A stretch of 64,000 bases of DNA from Heyndrickxia oleronia (GTDB lineage Bacteria; Bacillota; Bacilli; Bacillales; Bacillaceae_C): the NCBI RefSeq assembly GCF_017809215.1, contig NZ_CP065424.1:2636001-2700000 (forward strand). The letters run 5' to 3'. Made by a program: the position numbers and the translations under genes. The notes under the pieces were generated by a model that searched no databases, had not been told where the DNA came from, and saw nothing but the letters and a program-made list of their open reading frames with translations. Numbering within the stretch: position 1 is the first letter of the stretch; the number at the start of each line of letters is the position of its first letter. Shown here one piece after another: positions 56,594 to 64,000 of the stretch.

Positions 56594-57046
56594 TCATTTT
56601 TTTACATCAATTAATGTAAAACGTTCACATACCAATTTTAAATCCTCAGAAAATTCCTGGCCAATTTCCTTTAATGCTTCAGTAAAGAATTTTTCATGTG
56701 TATCCTTCCAATATTGATAGGTTCGATCTCCTTCTCCTTCTGCTATAGCAAACTCCTCTGGAACTTCATTCATTGGCATAATTTGAACATCAACTGTTTT
56801 AATAATAGCTAAAGGTTCATCATGACTATTTAAAATGATACTATAATCATCCACGCATGGTATGCGCTCATTTTCTAATTCATAAAAAATCAAACCAGAA
56901 CAAGTAGCTGTTTTAATTCCTTCAATTACTAATTGTGCTAAATAGTTTGGATTATCTCCAAATTGCCATGCACTTACATGTTTCGGTATTTCTTCTCCTT
57001 TTAATTTCCAGAAATCATTCCAATAGTTTTGTGCAGCTTGATTCAT
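56594..57046 (-). CDS. ASCH-domain protein
   Basis: ATG 57046 behind GGGGAGCG is preferred to the upstream ATG at 57070. 150 residues. ASCH signatures: WQFGDNPNYLAQLVIEGIKT, ATCSGLIFYELENERIPCVD, DYSIILNSHDEPLAIIKTVD, and EFAIAEGEGDRTYQYWKDTH. The fold is related to PUA domains and binds RNA or nucleotides; some ASCH enzymes hydrolyse N4-acetylcytidine. Single gene. Its role here is unknown. Confidence 0.88.
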   Translation of the reverse strand: MNQAAQNYWNDFWKLKGEEIPKHVSAWQFGDNPNYLAQLVIEGIKTATCSGLIFYELENERIPCVDDYSIILNSHDEPLAIIKTVDVQIMPMNEVPEEFAIAEGEGDRTYQYWKDTHEKFFTEALKEIGQEFSEDLKLVCERFTLIDVKK

Positions 57047-57330
57047 AAATTTTCGCTCCCCAATTTCCAAATAAATTAAAGATATTTATTTTTTATTTTT
57101 ATTTCAATCATTCATATGACTCTTCATCGGTTCATTTCTGAACCCAAATTCCACTATTTTTCTGTTGATAATACAATCAGATAGAAATAGAACATGAATC
57201 CCTATTTATTCAGGCTTCACGCTTTATATAAAATCCTACAAACTTAACGAATTGAGCCTTTAATTAATATATCAATGTATTTAAAATTTTAAAATCTGGA
57301 TAAAATAAAAATACTAATTTAATAGTGAAA
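57047..57330. other. Intergenic region between lrgB and the ASCH gene
   Basis: About 280 AT-rich bases, no gene or structured element recognised apart from the lrgB terminator that borders it. Confidence 0.4.
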
Positions 57331-57357
57331 AGGCCACAAGAATATATCTGTGACCTA
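57331..57357 (-). terminator. Imperfect terminator of lrgAB
   Basis: AGGTCACAGATAT pairs imperfectly with ATTCTTGTGGCCT, followed by TTTC on the minus strand, 47 bases past the lrgB stop. Confidence 0.45.
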
Positions 57358-57403
57358 GAAATGAACATCATTATTATACTTTTAATTTTAACGTACATTG
57401 GTA

Positions 57404-58093
57404 TTAACTAAATACTAACGCAACAATGGGACCGATAATCGATCCTAATACTGCACATAAAGTCATAGAAACAGAACTCATCGAGAATGATACTTCACCG
57501 TATTCATTTGACTTTGCAGTTCCAAGAGCGTGAGAAGTACATCCTAAACCTATGCCTTTGCCAATTGAACTATGAATTTTCGTCCATTTAAATATGACTG
57601 GTCCCAATAGAACACCTGTAAAACCTGCAATCATTACGCTCACTACTGCCATTGCTGACGATCCACCAATACCAGAGGCAACTTGTACCGCTACAGGAGT
57701 TGTAAGTGATTTAGGAATAATCGAAAGTATCAAGGTTTGGTCAATACCTATTAATTCTCCTAATAATGGTCCTGTGAACATACCTGATAATAATCCTACG
57801 ATGACCCCTGTAATAATAGGAAACCAATATTTTTTTAATATATGTCTTTGGTTATATAACGGAAATGCTAAGGCGACTATTGCTGGACCCAACAGGGAAT
57901 TTATCCATTTTCCACCAGTCATGTACTTCGTATAAGGAATATGAGCCAATTCTAGAATCACTATAATTATAATTGTTGATGTTAGAACCGGAATAAAAAT
58001 TGGGTATGAAAACCGTCGATAAAGCTTGTTCATCACAAAATAGACCAACACGGTAAAAAGAATTATAATGATTGTGTATAGTGCGTGTTGCAT
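57404..58093 (-). CDS. lrgB: LrgB-family membrane protein
   Basis: 229 residues, full length, ~6-7 helices. Family core: GLLSGMFTGPLLGELIGID, SIIPKSLTTPVAVQVASGIG, GKGIGLGCTSHALGTAKSNE and the C-terminal LCAVLGSIIGPIV. It overlaps the lrgA-type gene by 31 bases. LrgA/LrgB (CidA/CidB) pairs were described as holin/antiholin-like; in Bacillus subtilis the YsbAB/PftAB pair transports pyruvate. Either role is possible here. Confidence 0.92.
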   Translation of the reverse strand: MQHALYTIIIILFTVLVYFVMNKLYRRFSYPIFIPVLTSTIIIIVILELAHIPYTKYMTGGKWINSLLGPAIVALAFPLYNQRHILKKYWFPIITGVIVGLLSGMFTGPLLGELIGIDQTLILSIIPKSLTTPVAVQVASGIGGSSAMAVVSVMIAGFTGVLLGPVIFKWTKIHSSIGKGIGLGCTSHALGTAKSNEYGEVSFSMSSVSMTLCAVLGSIIGPIVALVFS

Positions 58094-58497
58094 TTATTCT
58101 TTTCCTTTCTTTTTCTGCTATGTTTTTCAAAATACTGACCAATTACTCCAGACATAATTAGCGTTATGATTGAACTTAAGACAATGACGACTAATAAAAA
58201 TAATCCATCCAATGACAATAAAGATGGATAGTTCATAATTCCAATCATAGCTGGAATAAATAGTAAAGGTAAAATGGCTAAAAGTGTTCCTGCACCACGA
58301 CTTATAAAGGAAACAGGAATAATTCTAAAGAATAAACAAATTAATAATAAAATTAGACCAATAATACTTCCTGGTATACTTAAATGAAAAAGATCTTGTA
58401 CTACACTTCCAATATAGGAAAATGCAAATAATAGTACAATTTGCATCACAATTTTTATTAATTTCATCATTTTGTTGCTAAACATATTATTAAGCAA
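58063..58497 (-). CDS. lrgA: LrgA/CidA-family holin-like membrane protein
   Basis: 144 residues starting TTG with AAGGAGG six bases ahead. Four membrane helices; family segments LLFAFSYIGSVVQDLFHLSI, PGSIIGLILLLICLFFRIIP and FIPAMIGIMNYPSLL. It forms complexes with LrgB and affects autolysis or pyruvate flux. It is first in the lrgAB operon. The promoter region carries a dispersed repeat, and a MarR regulator is divergent on the far side. Confidence 0.9.
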   Translation of the reverse strand: MLNNMFSNKMMKLIKIVMQIVLLFAFSYIGSVVQDLFHLSIPGSIIGLILLLICLFFRIIPVSFISRGAGTLLAILPLLFIPAMIGIMNYPSLLSLDGLFLLVVIVLSSIITLIMSGVIGQYFEKHSRKRKEKNKCNTHYTQSL

Positions 58498-58634
58498 CTT
58501 CAGCCTCCTTCTTTTGAAGTTAATAATATCTATTTTCTAAGCAAAAATATAGTTGTATTATACAACTATACTATGTTTTGTCAATATGAATTGAAATACT
58601 TTAAATTTACTGATATAAACAAATTATAAATAAT

Positions 58635-58795
58635 GGCTCTTTTCGCAAATATTATTGCAATTTAAGGAATGTTATAGTGAATAACTACTGTCTGAAGACC
58701 GCTACACAATCCATAAGAATCGTTTAATCTTTTATTTTGTGTAAAAGCCGACAGTTGGGTCCTTACAAAAGCAACAAACGATACGAAAACAGACT
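58635..58795 (-). repeat. Dispersed repeat, copy B
   Basis: 161 bases, the inverted counterpart of 34844-35033. Shared blocks: GGCTCTTTTC end, ACCGCTACAC, GTAAAAGCCG, CAGTTGGG/TAGTTGGG, TTACAAAAGCAACAAAC and ATACGAAAACAG end. It lacks ~30 internal bases found in copy A. Flanking TAAATAAT and TAAATAAC could be a target duplication. It fills the lrgA-marR intergenic region. Confidence 0.75.
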
Positions 58796-58820
58796 AAATA
58801 ACAAAGGAAGAAAATCATAA

Positions 58821-59264
58821 ATGTCCAATCATTTAAAAATAAATGAAATTAAACAGATCGAATATGAATTAACTACACTCATTCGCAGAGCCGTTTATTT
58901 GGAACAAAATAAAAAAATAGGAAATATCGATCGTGCTCTTTACTTACTATTGAGAAAACTTGATGAGGATGGTCCAGCTAATAGTAAAAGTATTGCTAAA
59001 ACGTTTCATTTAGATATTTCAACTGTAAGTCGTCAAACAACTACTTTGGAATCATTAGGGTTTATTCAAAGGTTTTCAGACCCAAATGATAAACGTGTCA
59101 GTTTATTCCAGATTACTGATGAAGGAAGACAAGCTTTACGAGAAGACATTGAAAAGCGTTTAGACAAGTATACAAACATGCTTGATACGTGGAGCATTCT
59201 TGAATGTGAGACATTTAAAGAATTACTAACAAGGATGAATCAAGCATTAATTGATGAAAATTGA
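58821..59264 (+). CDS. MarR-family transcriptional regulator
   Basis: 147 residues, typical length. The winged helix-turn-helix covers ~55-105: NSKSIAKTFHLDISTVSRQT, TTLESLGFIQRFSDPNDKRV, and SLFQITDEGRQAL. Flanking helices form the dimer. GGAAG precedes the ATG. It is divergent from lrgAB and may regulate it; the dispersed repeat separates them. Confidence 0.9.
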   Translation: MSNHLKINEIKQIEYELTTLIRRAVYLEQNKKIGNIDRALYLLLRKLDEDGPANSKSIAKTFHLDISTVSRQTTTLESLGFIQRFSDPNDKRVSLFQITDEGRQALREDIEKRLDKYTNMLDTWSILECETFKELLTRMNQALIDEN

Positions 59265-59701
59265 TTGTTTTTAATAATATGTATCATAGTTAATCACATA
59301 TGGAGGTTTTTAGCATAAAAGTCGATATACTTTTATTTGATTTAAGAGATGCTAACTCATATAGAAATGACTTCTCCTTTTCAACACTTCAAAATAGGGA
59401 CCGACAACTCTTTTATTTCCAGTCCCTTCTATCTTCCTTTAAGAATAAATAACTAGATTTGAGTTTACATAATTATTTTATAGTAACTTAATATAACACT
59501 TCAAGTAATTAGGAGCCGTTGGACATAACCTAAAATATTCCAATCGATGACCTTCAGGGATATGTCCAAACTTTACAAAATTCATAAATGTATCATACAA
59601 AAATGTATGAATACATTCGTAAACTTTTCACGGCATCGATGCTTAACTGACATAGAAATGTAATATTCCAATGATAAAGCTTAGAAATTTACCGAAAAAC
59701 A
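59265..59701. other. Intergenic region with two hairpins
   Basis: 437 bases between convergent marR and cdaS. A weak marR terminator AGGGAC/GTCCCT lies at 59396-59427. A hairpin TTGGACATA / TATGTCCAA at ~59519-59571 has no T run. An ORF-like stretch after GGAGG at ~59302 has no start codon and no family match. Confidence 0.4.
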
Positions 59702-60328
59702 TTATAAAATTATAGGTTGTGTTGTATTAATCGGATATAGTTTTCCATCTAAGGAAAATGAAATTTTACCGGTTTCTTCGGAAACAACGAGTACAAGTGC
59801 ATCACTTTGCTCAGAGAGTCCTATTGCTGCTCGGTGACGTGTTCCATATTTTCCTTCATGTATTAATTTTGAAGTTAATGGAAGTACATTTGCAGCAGAA
59901 TCAACTACATTTCCTCTGATCAATACTGCACCATCATGGAGGGGGTTCCCTGGATAAAAGATTGACTCTAATAGCTTTGGTGATACCATTGCCCGTATTG
60001 GAATACCTTTTTGAATAATATTGTCAAGTGGGTCAAGACGTTCTACTATAATCAATGCTCCATGCTTATCCTTGGAAAGATGCTGAACAGTTGTGGTTAA
60101 ATCCTCATAAGTGTCAGTAAACGAAGATAAATAACAATTTAAATAAAATGAAGCTGCCATTGATTCAATTGCGATAAGTTGATCTTTTATGCTCTCCAGG
60201 TTACCCAAAAGACAATAGTTTTCGTTTCCAAGTAAATCTAAATTAGATTGGAGTTGATGGATCAGGTGTTTCATGTCTGTTTCTATTTGGCGTTTCATTG
60301 GGGAAAAATCACAATTATTACTGTCCAT
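59702..60328 (-). CDS. cdaS: Sporulation-specific diadenylate cyclase CdaS
   Basis: 208 residues. The N-terminal ~60 residues are the helical autoinhibitory region seen in CdaS (KRQIETDMKHLIHQLQSNLD). The DAC domain carries GNPLHDGAVLIRG (DGA) and GTRHRAAIGLSEQ (RHR), the ATP-binding and catalytic motifs. It makes c-di-AMP in the developing spore and supports germination. GGAGGACATC precedes the ATG. Monocistronic. Confidence 0.94.
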   Translation of the reverse strand: MDSNNCDFSPMKRQIETDMKHLIHQLQSNLDLLGNENYCLLGNLESIKDQLIAIESMAASFYLNCYLSSFTDTYEDLTTTVQHLSKDKHGALIIVERLDPLDNIIQKGIPIRAMVSPKLLESIFYPGNPLHDGAVLIRGNVVDSAANVLPLTSKLIHEGKYGTRHRAAIGLSEQSDALVLVVSEETGKISFSLDGKLYPINTTQPIIL

Positions 60329-60504
60329 ATTTGATGTCCTCCATCTATTTTTTTCCTATTTAACATTCTTATATCTGTCTGTTAGATCATAGTGTTTCCA
60401 AAATTACCATTATCATTCGAAGACATCTATATATGGAACATCATCGAAAAGCTATGAAAGGTGCTAAAGATGCACTCAGAAGGATACTACACTTTTGTAT
60501 AAAA

Positions 60505-60533
60505 AAGCACTTTGTTGTTTAAAACAGTGCAAT
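60505..60533 (-). terminator. Terminator of the zinc-ribbon/alpha-CTD gene
   Basis: GCACT and AGTGC arms extended by T/A pairs; TTTTTTATAC follows on the minus strand. Confidence 0.55.
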
Positions 60534-60604
60534 AAAAATGAATCATTTGTTAAACGTCACAGAAGCGTTCTTGTTAGATCTACTTAATTCCTAGGTCGTT
60601 TTAA

Positions 60605-60898
60605 TCAATTTCTAAAAGAAAGCCCTTTTTCTTTTAAGGCAGCTCTAAGTTTAGGTATAGATGCGGGTCCCATACCATGAAATTGTAAAATATCTTTTTC
60701 ACTATATGTTGAAAGCTTTTGTAAAGTAGTTATCCCATTAGTTTCCAAAGCCCTTCTTGCCGGTGCAGATAAACTTGTAAGAAATCCATTGATCGTTCCG
60801 CGTTCTTTCTCACAAATAGGACAGGTTGGACAATCGCTACTTTTATAATATTGATGTCCATTTTTGCAGGTACGTAGGGTCTTTTTAGAAATAGTCAT
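60605..60898 (-). CDS. Zinc-ribbon plus RNA polymerase alpha-CTD-like mini-protein
   Basis: 97 residues. Residues ~8-35 form a zinc ribbon (TCKNGHQYYKSSDCPTCPIC). Residues ~40-97 match the alpha subunit C-terminal domain fold with two helix-hairpin-helix units (LSAPARRALETNGITTLQKL; FHGMGPASIPKLRAALKEKG). The alpha-CTD binds UP elements and activators, so a role in transcription is plausible. GAGGAG precedes the ATG. Known in several Bacillaceae but uncharacterised. Confidence 0.85.
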   Translation of the reverse strand: MTISKKTLRTCKNGHQYYKSSDCPTCPICEKERGTINGFLTSLSAPARRALETNGITTLQKLSTYSEKDILQFHGMGPASIPKLRAALKEKGLSFRN

Positions 60899-61225
60899 TT
60901 ATCAATGCTCCTCTCTCATTTTCATTAATGATCAATATATGTGAAAAATGTATTTGGATAATATTATTTTTAGTTATGAATATTAAATTTAAGTTATCTT
61001 CATCTAAAATGAAGTAGTAGCTCCAGACAATTTGTATTTCCAAATTTAAATGCCTTACTAGCTACTACAGTATTATATCGAAAAATTCAATCATTATAAA
61101 CATAAATGATAAGGTCGATTTTATGGAGAAAAACTCATCTAATTTCACTTATTGGCAAAGCCTAAGATAAATTATATACTTACAATATATTTCAATTTGT
61201 AAACATAGTAATAGGCTGTAATTAA
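60899..61225. other. Intergenic region, nothing recognised
   Basis: 327 AT-rich bases between the alpha-CTD-like gene and the MarR remnant. It must contain both promoters; no gene or RNA structure stands out. Confidence 0.4.
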
Positions 61226-61643
61226 ATGTCAAATGATAGGAAAATGCAAAAAGTAGAAATGATCATTAAAGAAATGCTTGAAATACAACAAAAGTCCAAA
61301 ACTTTGTAAACCTCTTTTCTAAAGATGAGCCACTTTCTCAAAACCAACTTATCTTACTTCTTCAGTTAAAAATTAATGGTGGAATGAAAGCTACGGAAAT
61401 TGCTGGTTTTTTCTCTGTAACACCAGGTGCAGTTACCTCTACCTCTATGTGTGATAAACTGGAGAAACTCGATTTAATACAACGAGTAAGAGAGAGTGAA
61501 GATCGCAGAGTAGTAAAAATGAACTTAACGGAAAATGGAGAAAAATAGTACATGATCTCTTTTTGAAGTTTTCACAAGAAAAACTTGCAGATATTGTTGA
61601 AGTATTAACAAATGTAAATAAACTAATGAGCAAGATTTTTTAG
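61226..61643 (+). pseudogene. MarR-family regulator, two frameshifts
   Basis: ATG at 61226 reads MSNDRKMQKVEMIIKEMLEI and stops after QQKSKTL. One missing A in an A run shifts to VQNFVNLFSKDEPLSQNQLI, then GGMKATEIAGFFSVTPGAVT, DKLEKLDLIQRV and EDRRVVKMNLTENGEK. A second missing A shifts to IVHDLFLKFSQEKLADIVEV and the end at 61643. Repair gives a ~139-residue MarR protein with its winged helix intact. Confidence 0.85.
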
Positions 61644-61669
61644 GGATTTCAAATAGTTGAAATCCCTTT
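61644..61669 (+). terminator. Terminator of the MarR remnant
   Basis: GGGATTTCAA and TTGAAATCCC pair perfectly with a 4-base loop, followed by TTTTTTA. Confidence 0.85.
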
Positions 61670-61760
61670 TTTATTGGCTAATGTTGAAACTTCTCTTTCC
61701 CATTCATCTTTAAAACATAGGCTATGTTAAATTTGAATGTTGATTTTTAGGTAAATTTAA

Positions 61761-61788
61761 GGGAAACCTAGATTTATAGAGGTTTCCC
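61761..61788 (-). terminator. Terminator of the membrane-protein gene
   Basis: GGGAAACCT and AGGTTTCCC arms with a 10-base loop, 30 bases past the stop on the minus strand. Confidence 0.65.
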
Positions 61789-61817
61789 AATCTTTATCAA
61801 ATAGAAATACCTAAAAA

Positions 61818-62249
61818 TTATTCCTTCCTTTTTTCTATATGCTTAAATTCCTCTAACCCATTGTTTGCTCGCCCCTTTTGATAGATATTATCCTTACCTT
61901 CTACCCAATAATAATAAGTAGCTTCTGGTTCATTTTCAAAAACAACACCAATATAGTAAGGGTTTAAATGTTTAATGCCATCCTTACGGTGAGGAACTGT
62001 GGAAATAGTCCATTCTTCATCTGGATAATGCTCTTCTAAGTATGGTCTTAGTAATTTCACTTTTTTGTCAATTTGTGCATCTATCCAAAAAGGACGAGCA
62101 ACAAAAAATATACAATAAGCTACAAATATAACTAATGCTACTAACCAACCATTTTTTCGCCATCTACCTTTTAAATAAATTGCAATAATTAAGATTGATA
62201 CAATTACTGCCCCAACAATCAATAACTCTATTATTTCTTGTGGATGCAT
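61818..62249 (-). CDS. Small membrane protein of unknown function
   Basis: 143 residues. Two N-terminal helices (IIELLIVGAVIVSILIIAIY; GWLVALVIFVAYCIFFVA) are followed by a soluble, probably extracellular domain of ~90 residues (LRPYLEEHYPDEEWTIST; YYIGVVFENEPEATYYYW). GAGGAGG precedes the ATG. I do not recognise the family; the soluble part resembles small YxeA/DUF3139-like domains in layout only. Confidence 0.7.
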   Translation of the reverse strand: MHPQEIIELLIVGAVIVSILIIAIYLKGRWRKNGWLVALVIFVAYCIFFVARPFWIDAQIDKKVKLLRPYLEEHYPDEEWTISTVPHRKDGIKHLNPYYIGVVFENEPEATYYYWVEGKDNIYQKGRANNGLEEFKHIEKRKE

Positions 62250-62279
62250 TATACCTATCCTCCTCTACATAACCATCCA

Positions 62280-63150
62280 GAATTAAACATTGAACTTTGA
62301 AAGACGAAACAGTTATATGTGTCCGTCATTTCAAATACAAATGATGTGAGTAAGAACTCTTTAATGTTGTGTTTTGTGCTTTCATTGCTACGGTTATCTA
62401 CAAACAAGAACCACGCAAGGTAGTGACGAGATATTTGGTAACCACACCTTTAATACAATCTATCCATTGTTTCATTCGAGAATGGGGACCATTAACATTC
62501 TGGATGTGATACAAACCCTTAATAACGTGTTTGCCATCGTTTGATTTAATTCCGTAATGTTCCATTCCTTTTTCTTTTGCATAGGTTTTATAGGCTCTCC
62601 AAGTATCTGTTACAAGTACGTTTTCTTTTGAAAGTTTAGAACCAATTATATTATCAACCTGTTGTTTCACAACACGCCCCATACAAGCAACTTTAGATAT
62701 GCGGTCTCTTGCAACAAGAACTTGTTCGTGACTTATTCCTCTACGCTTAGATTTACAGGCACGCTTACGAGGTTTTCGTTCTGAAATGCCACGTTGACCT
62801 TTTTGATAGTATAGGAAATAGTTCTCGTCAACTTCAACGATACCATCATATTTTTCAAAATCCATTTGTTTTAATGCACTTAACAGTTTGTGTCTCCAAT
62901 AAAAAAGTGTAACCTAAGTAATCCCTACGATTTCAGCAGATTTTCGGAGGGAATAGCCTTTGAACATACAATCAGCAAACGTAATCCATTCGTCACCTTT
63001 TCGTGTACGGTATAGAACCGTATTAGTTGTATCAGTAAAGGTCTTACTACAACACTTACAACGATAGCGTTGGCGACCATTCTATTTTCCAAACCTTACA
63101 ATATATTCAGATACACAATGAGGGCATTCAACCCCCTATTTGAAGTGTGA
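62280..63150 (-). mobile_element. Degenerate IS1595-family transposase gene (ISXO2-like)
   Basis: The frame from ~63150 reads GVECPHCVSEYIVRFGK, TAG, NGRQRYRCKCCSKTFTDTTN, then KSAEIVGIT, TAG, VTLFYWRHKLLSALKQ, and continues into the ISXO2 catalytic part (EVDENYFLYY; VLVTDTWRAYKTYAKEKG; HIQNVNGPHSRMKQWI) ending at 62398. A frameshift near 62425 moves HYLAWFLFVDNRSNESTKHN into another frame. Zinc ribbon, helix-turn-helix and DDE-like parts are all present but broken. I could not define the terminal inverted repeats, so the ends are approximate. Confidence 0.8.
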
Positions 63151-63170
63151 GTTTAACGCATTTCATTAAT

Positions 63171-63518
63171 TAGACGACCACCGACAGAGGAAGGAAATAA
63201 ACATGAAATTTATACGAATTCATTAATAACATCTGTTCTATCTTATATGCAGGTTTACTTTTAAGTGCAATATTATCAATTCTAGGTGCCATTTTAAGAA
63301 CCTTTGATTTGAACAAATCAAAATGAGTATATGGAACGGAATTGATTTACTTGTCGTTTTAAGTATACCTGCCTCTTTTTCATTTACTCGAAATATTTTA
63401 AGCGTTCAATTCAATTTTGTACGTCCAAACTAAGATTTTAAAATTTAGATTAGGATATATTTCATTGAAGATAAAAAGAGTCATTTTCCAATTAAGAAGA
63501 AAGACTTTTATTTAAAAC
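63171..63518. other. Region of decayed small membrane ORFs
   Basis: On the plus strand a stretch reading INNICSILYAGLLLSAILSI, then LGAILRTFDLNKSK, has no good start. A 36-codon ATGA-overlapping frame (MSIWNGIDLLVVLSIPASFS) follows. They look like remnants of a small two-gene membrane unit next to the IS remnant. No family assigned. Confidence 0.35.
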
Positions 63519-64000
63519 TTATTCAAATAAAAAAGAAATCAATGTTATTAAGATAGAGAATCCTAATATGGTACCTACAACAAATGTATGAAATTTACGT
63601 CTCATTACTATAATGGCAATATACTCACGAATCATTGCATTTGGCCAGTAATAAAATGCCGTTTTAGAACCGATACCTTGACTATTTAGACCAGCTTTTT
63701 TTGCATATAAGCTAGCTCGGAACAGATGAAAATTGTTCGTCGTAAAGATACTATTATATTCATTTCCTTTTAAAGAATCCATGAGGTGTTTTGAAAAAAG
63801 CATATTCTGAAAAGTATTCACAGAATGAACTTCTGTCAGAGTATCTTCTATAGGAATTCCATTGTTTACGGCATAAATTTGCATCGCTTCTGCTTCGGGG
63901 AGGTTTTCATCAGGTCCTTGTCCACCTGAAAAAACTAATTTTGGTGGTAGAGTTACCGCCTTTTGTTTCCAATAAAATTCAATCGCTTTATTTATTCTAC
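63519..64000 (-). CDS. YdcF/SanA-family protein, 5' end outside the window
   Basis: The frame is open to position 64000, so the N-terminus is missing; ~160 residues are visible. The DUF218 domain shows KLVFSGGQGPDENLPEAEAM, GIPIEDTLTEVHSVNTFQNM, NSIFTTNNFHLFRASLYAKK and the end MIREYIAIIVMRRK. A C-terminal membrane helix follows (VVGTILGFSILITLISFLF). Family members (YdcF, SanA, ElyC) are linked to envelope integrity; enzymatic role uncertain. Confidence 0.85.
   Translation of the reverse strand, partial: RINKAIEFYWKQKAVTLPPKLVFSGGQGPDENLPEAEAMQIYAVNNGIPIEDTLTEVHSVNTFQNMLFSKHLMDSLKGNEYNSIFTTNNFHLFRASLYAKKAGLNSQGIGSKTAFYYWPNAMIREYIAIIVMRRKFHTFVVGTILGFSILITLISFLFE

Noticed and set aside
59302..59450. 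Stretch after GGAGG reading VDILLFDLRDANSYRNDFSF.
   Set aside because: There is no start codon after the GGAGG and I cannot match the peptide to a family; possibly a remnant, but unsupported.

Overview
This is an AT-rich window from a spore-forming member of the Bacillaceae. The evidence is an alpha/beta-type small acid-soluble spore protein, a CdaS-type sporulation diadenylate cyclase, a SinI-like anti-repressor, the Bacillus lipid II flippase Amj, a SAM-I (S-box) riboswitch, a PyrR-type attenuator and many TTG starts behind strong GGAGG ribosome binding sites. I cannot fix the genus from this sequence alone. No rRNA, tRNA, CRISPR array or prophage is visible.

Layout. 1-8.5 kb (minus strand): MFS exporter (runs off the window), HExxH protein, broken S51 peptidase, HAD phosphatase and lipoprotein; a PAS-chemoreceptor; a stalk-domain protein; an ECF sigma factor overlapping its DUF4179 partner. 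8.7-15.4 kb: methyltransferase, frameshifted PAS-PAS-GGDEF-EAL protein, a TetR/DHA2 efflux pair sharing an operator, and an acetyltransferase. 15.8-23.4 kb: an orphan SinI-like gene; a SAM riboswitch driving a cyclase-family hydrolase plus a MetE-like enzyme; flavodoxin; a type I holin-like toxin; formamidase with its FmdB partner; a VOC remnant. 23.4-34.8 kb: an S9/M20 peptidase operon, a divergent mtnU/mtnE pair, amidohydrolase with a YhjC/YhjB-like symporter, a YlbC-like CAP protein and a spore protein.

35-42.7 kb (minus strand): esterase, ADP-ribosylglycohydrolase, SMI1/KNR4-LRR protein and an unknown protein in one tight block, then amidohydrolase plus alanine/glycine symporter. 43-50.9 kb: RNA uracil methyltransferase, nitroreductase, esterase, a broken CPBP protease, LLM oxidoreductase, DUF6157, a BtuF-like protein and type 2 IPP isomerase. 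51-58.5 kb: two MFS transporters (one behind a PyrR-type attenuator), arginase-family protein, small ORFs, Amj, an ASCH protein and LrgA/LrgB. 58.8-64 kb: MarR regulator, CdaS, a zinc-ribbon/alpha-CTD mini-protein, a broken MarR gene, a broken IS1595-family transposase and a partial YdcF protein.

Three themes stand out. First, the region is rich in scavenging enzymes next to transporters (peptidases, amidohydrolases, formamidase, nitrilase, symporters). Second, several transcripts carry RNA control: the SAM riboswitch, the PyrR attenuator and the type I toxin locus. Third, there are many broken genes, most explained by single-base homopolymer changes, so either real decay or assembly error is at work. 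A dispersed ~130-190 bp repeat occurs at least three times (32.9, 34.8 and 58.6 kb).
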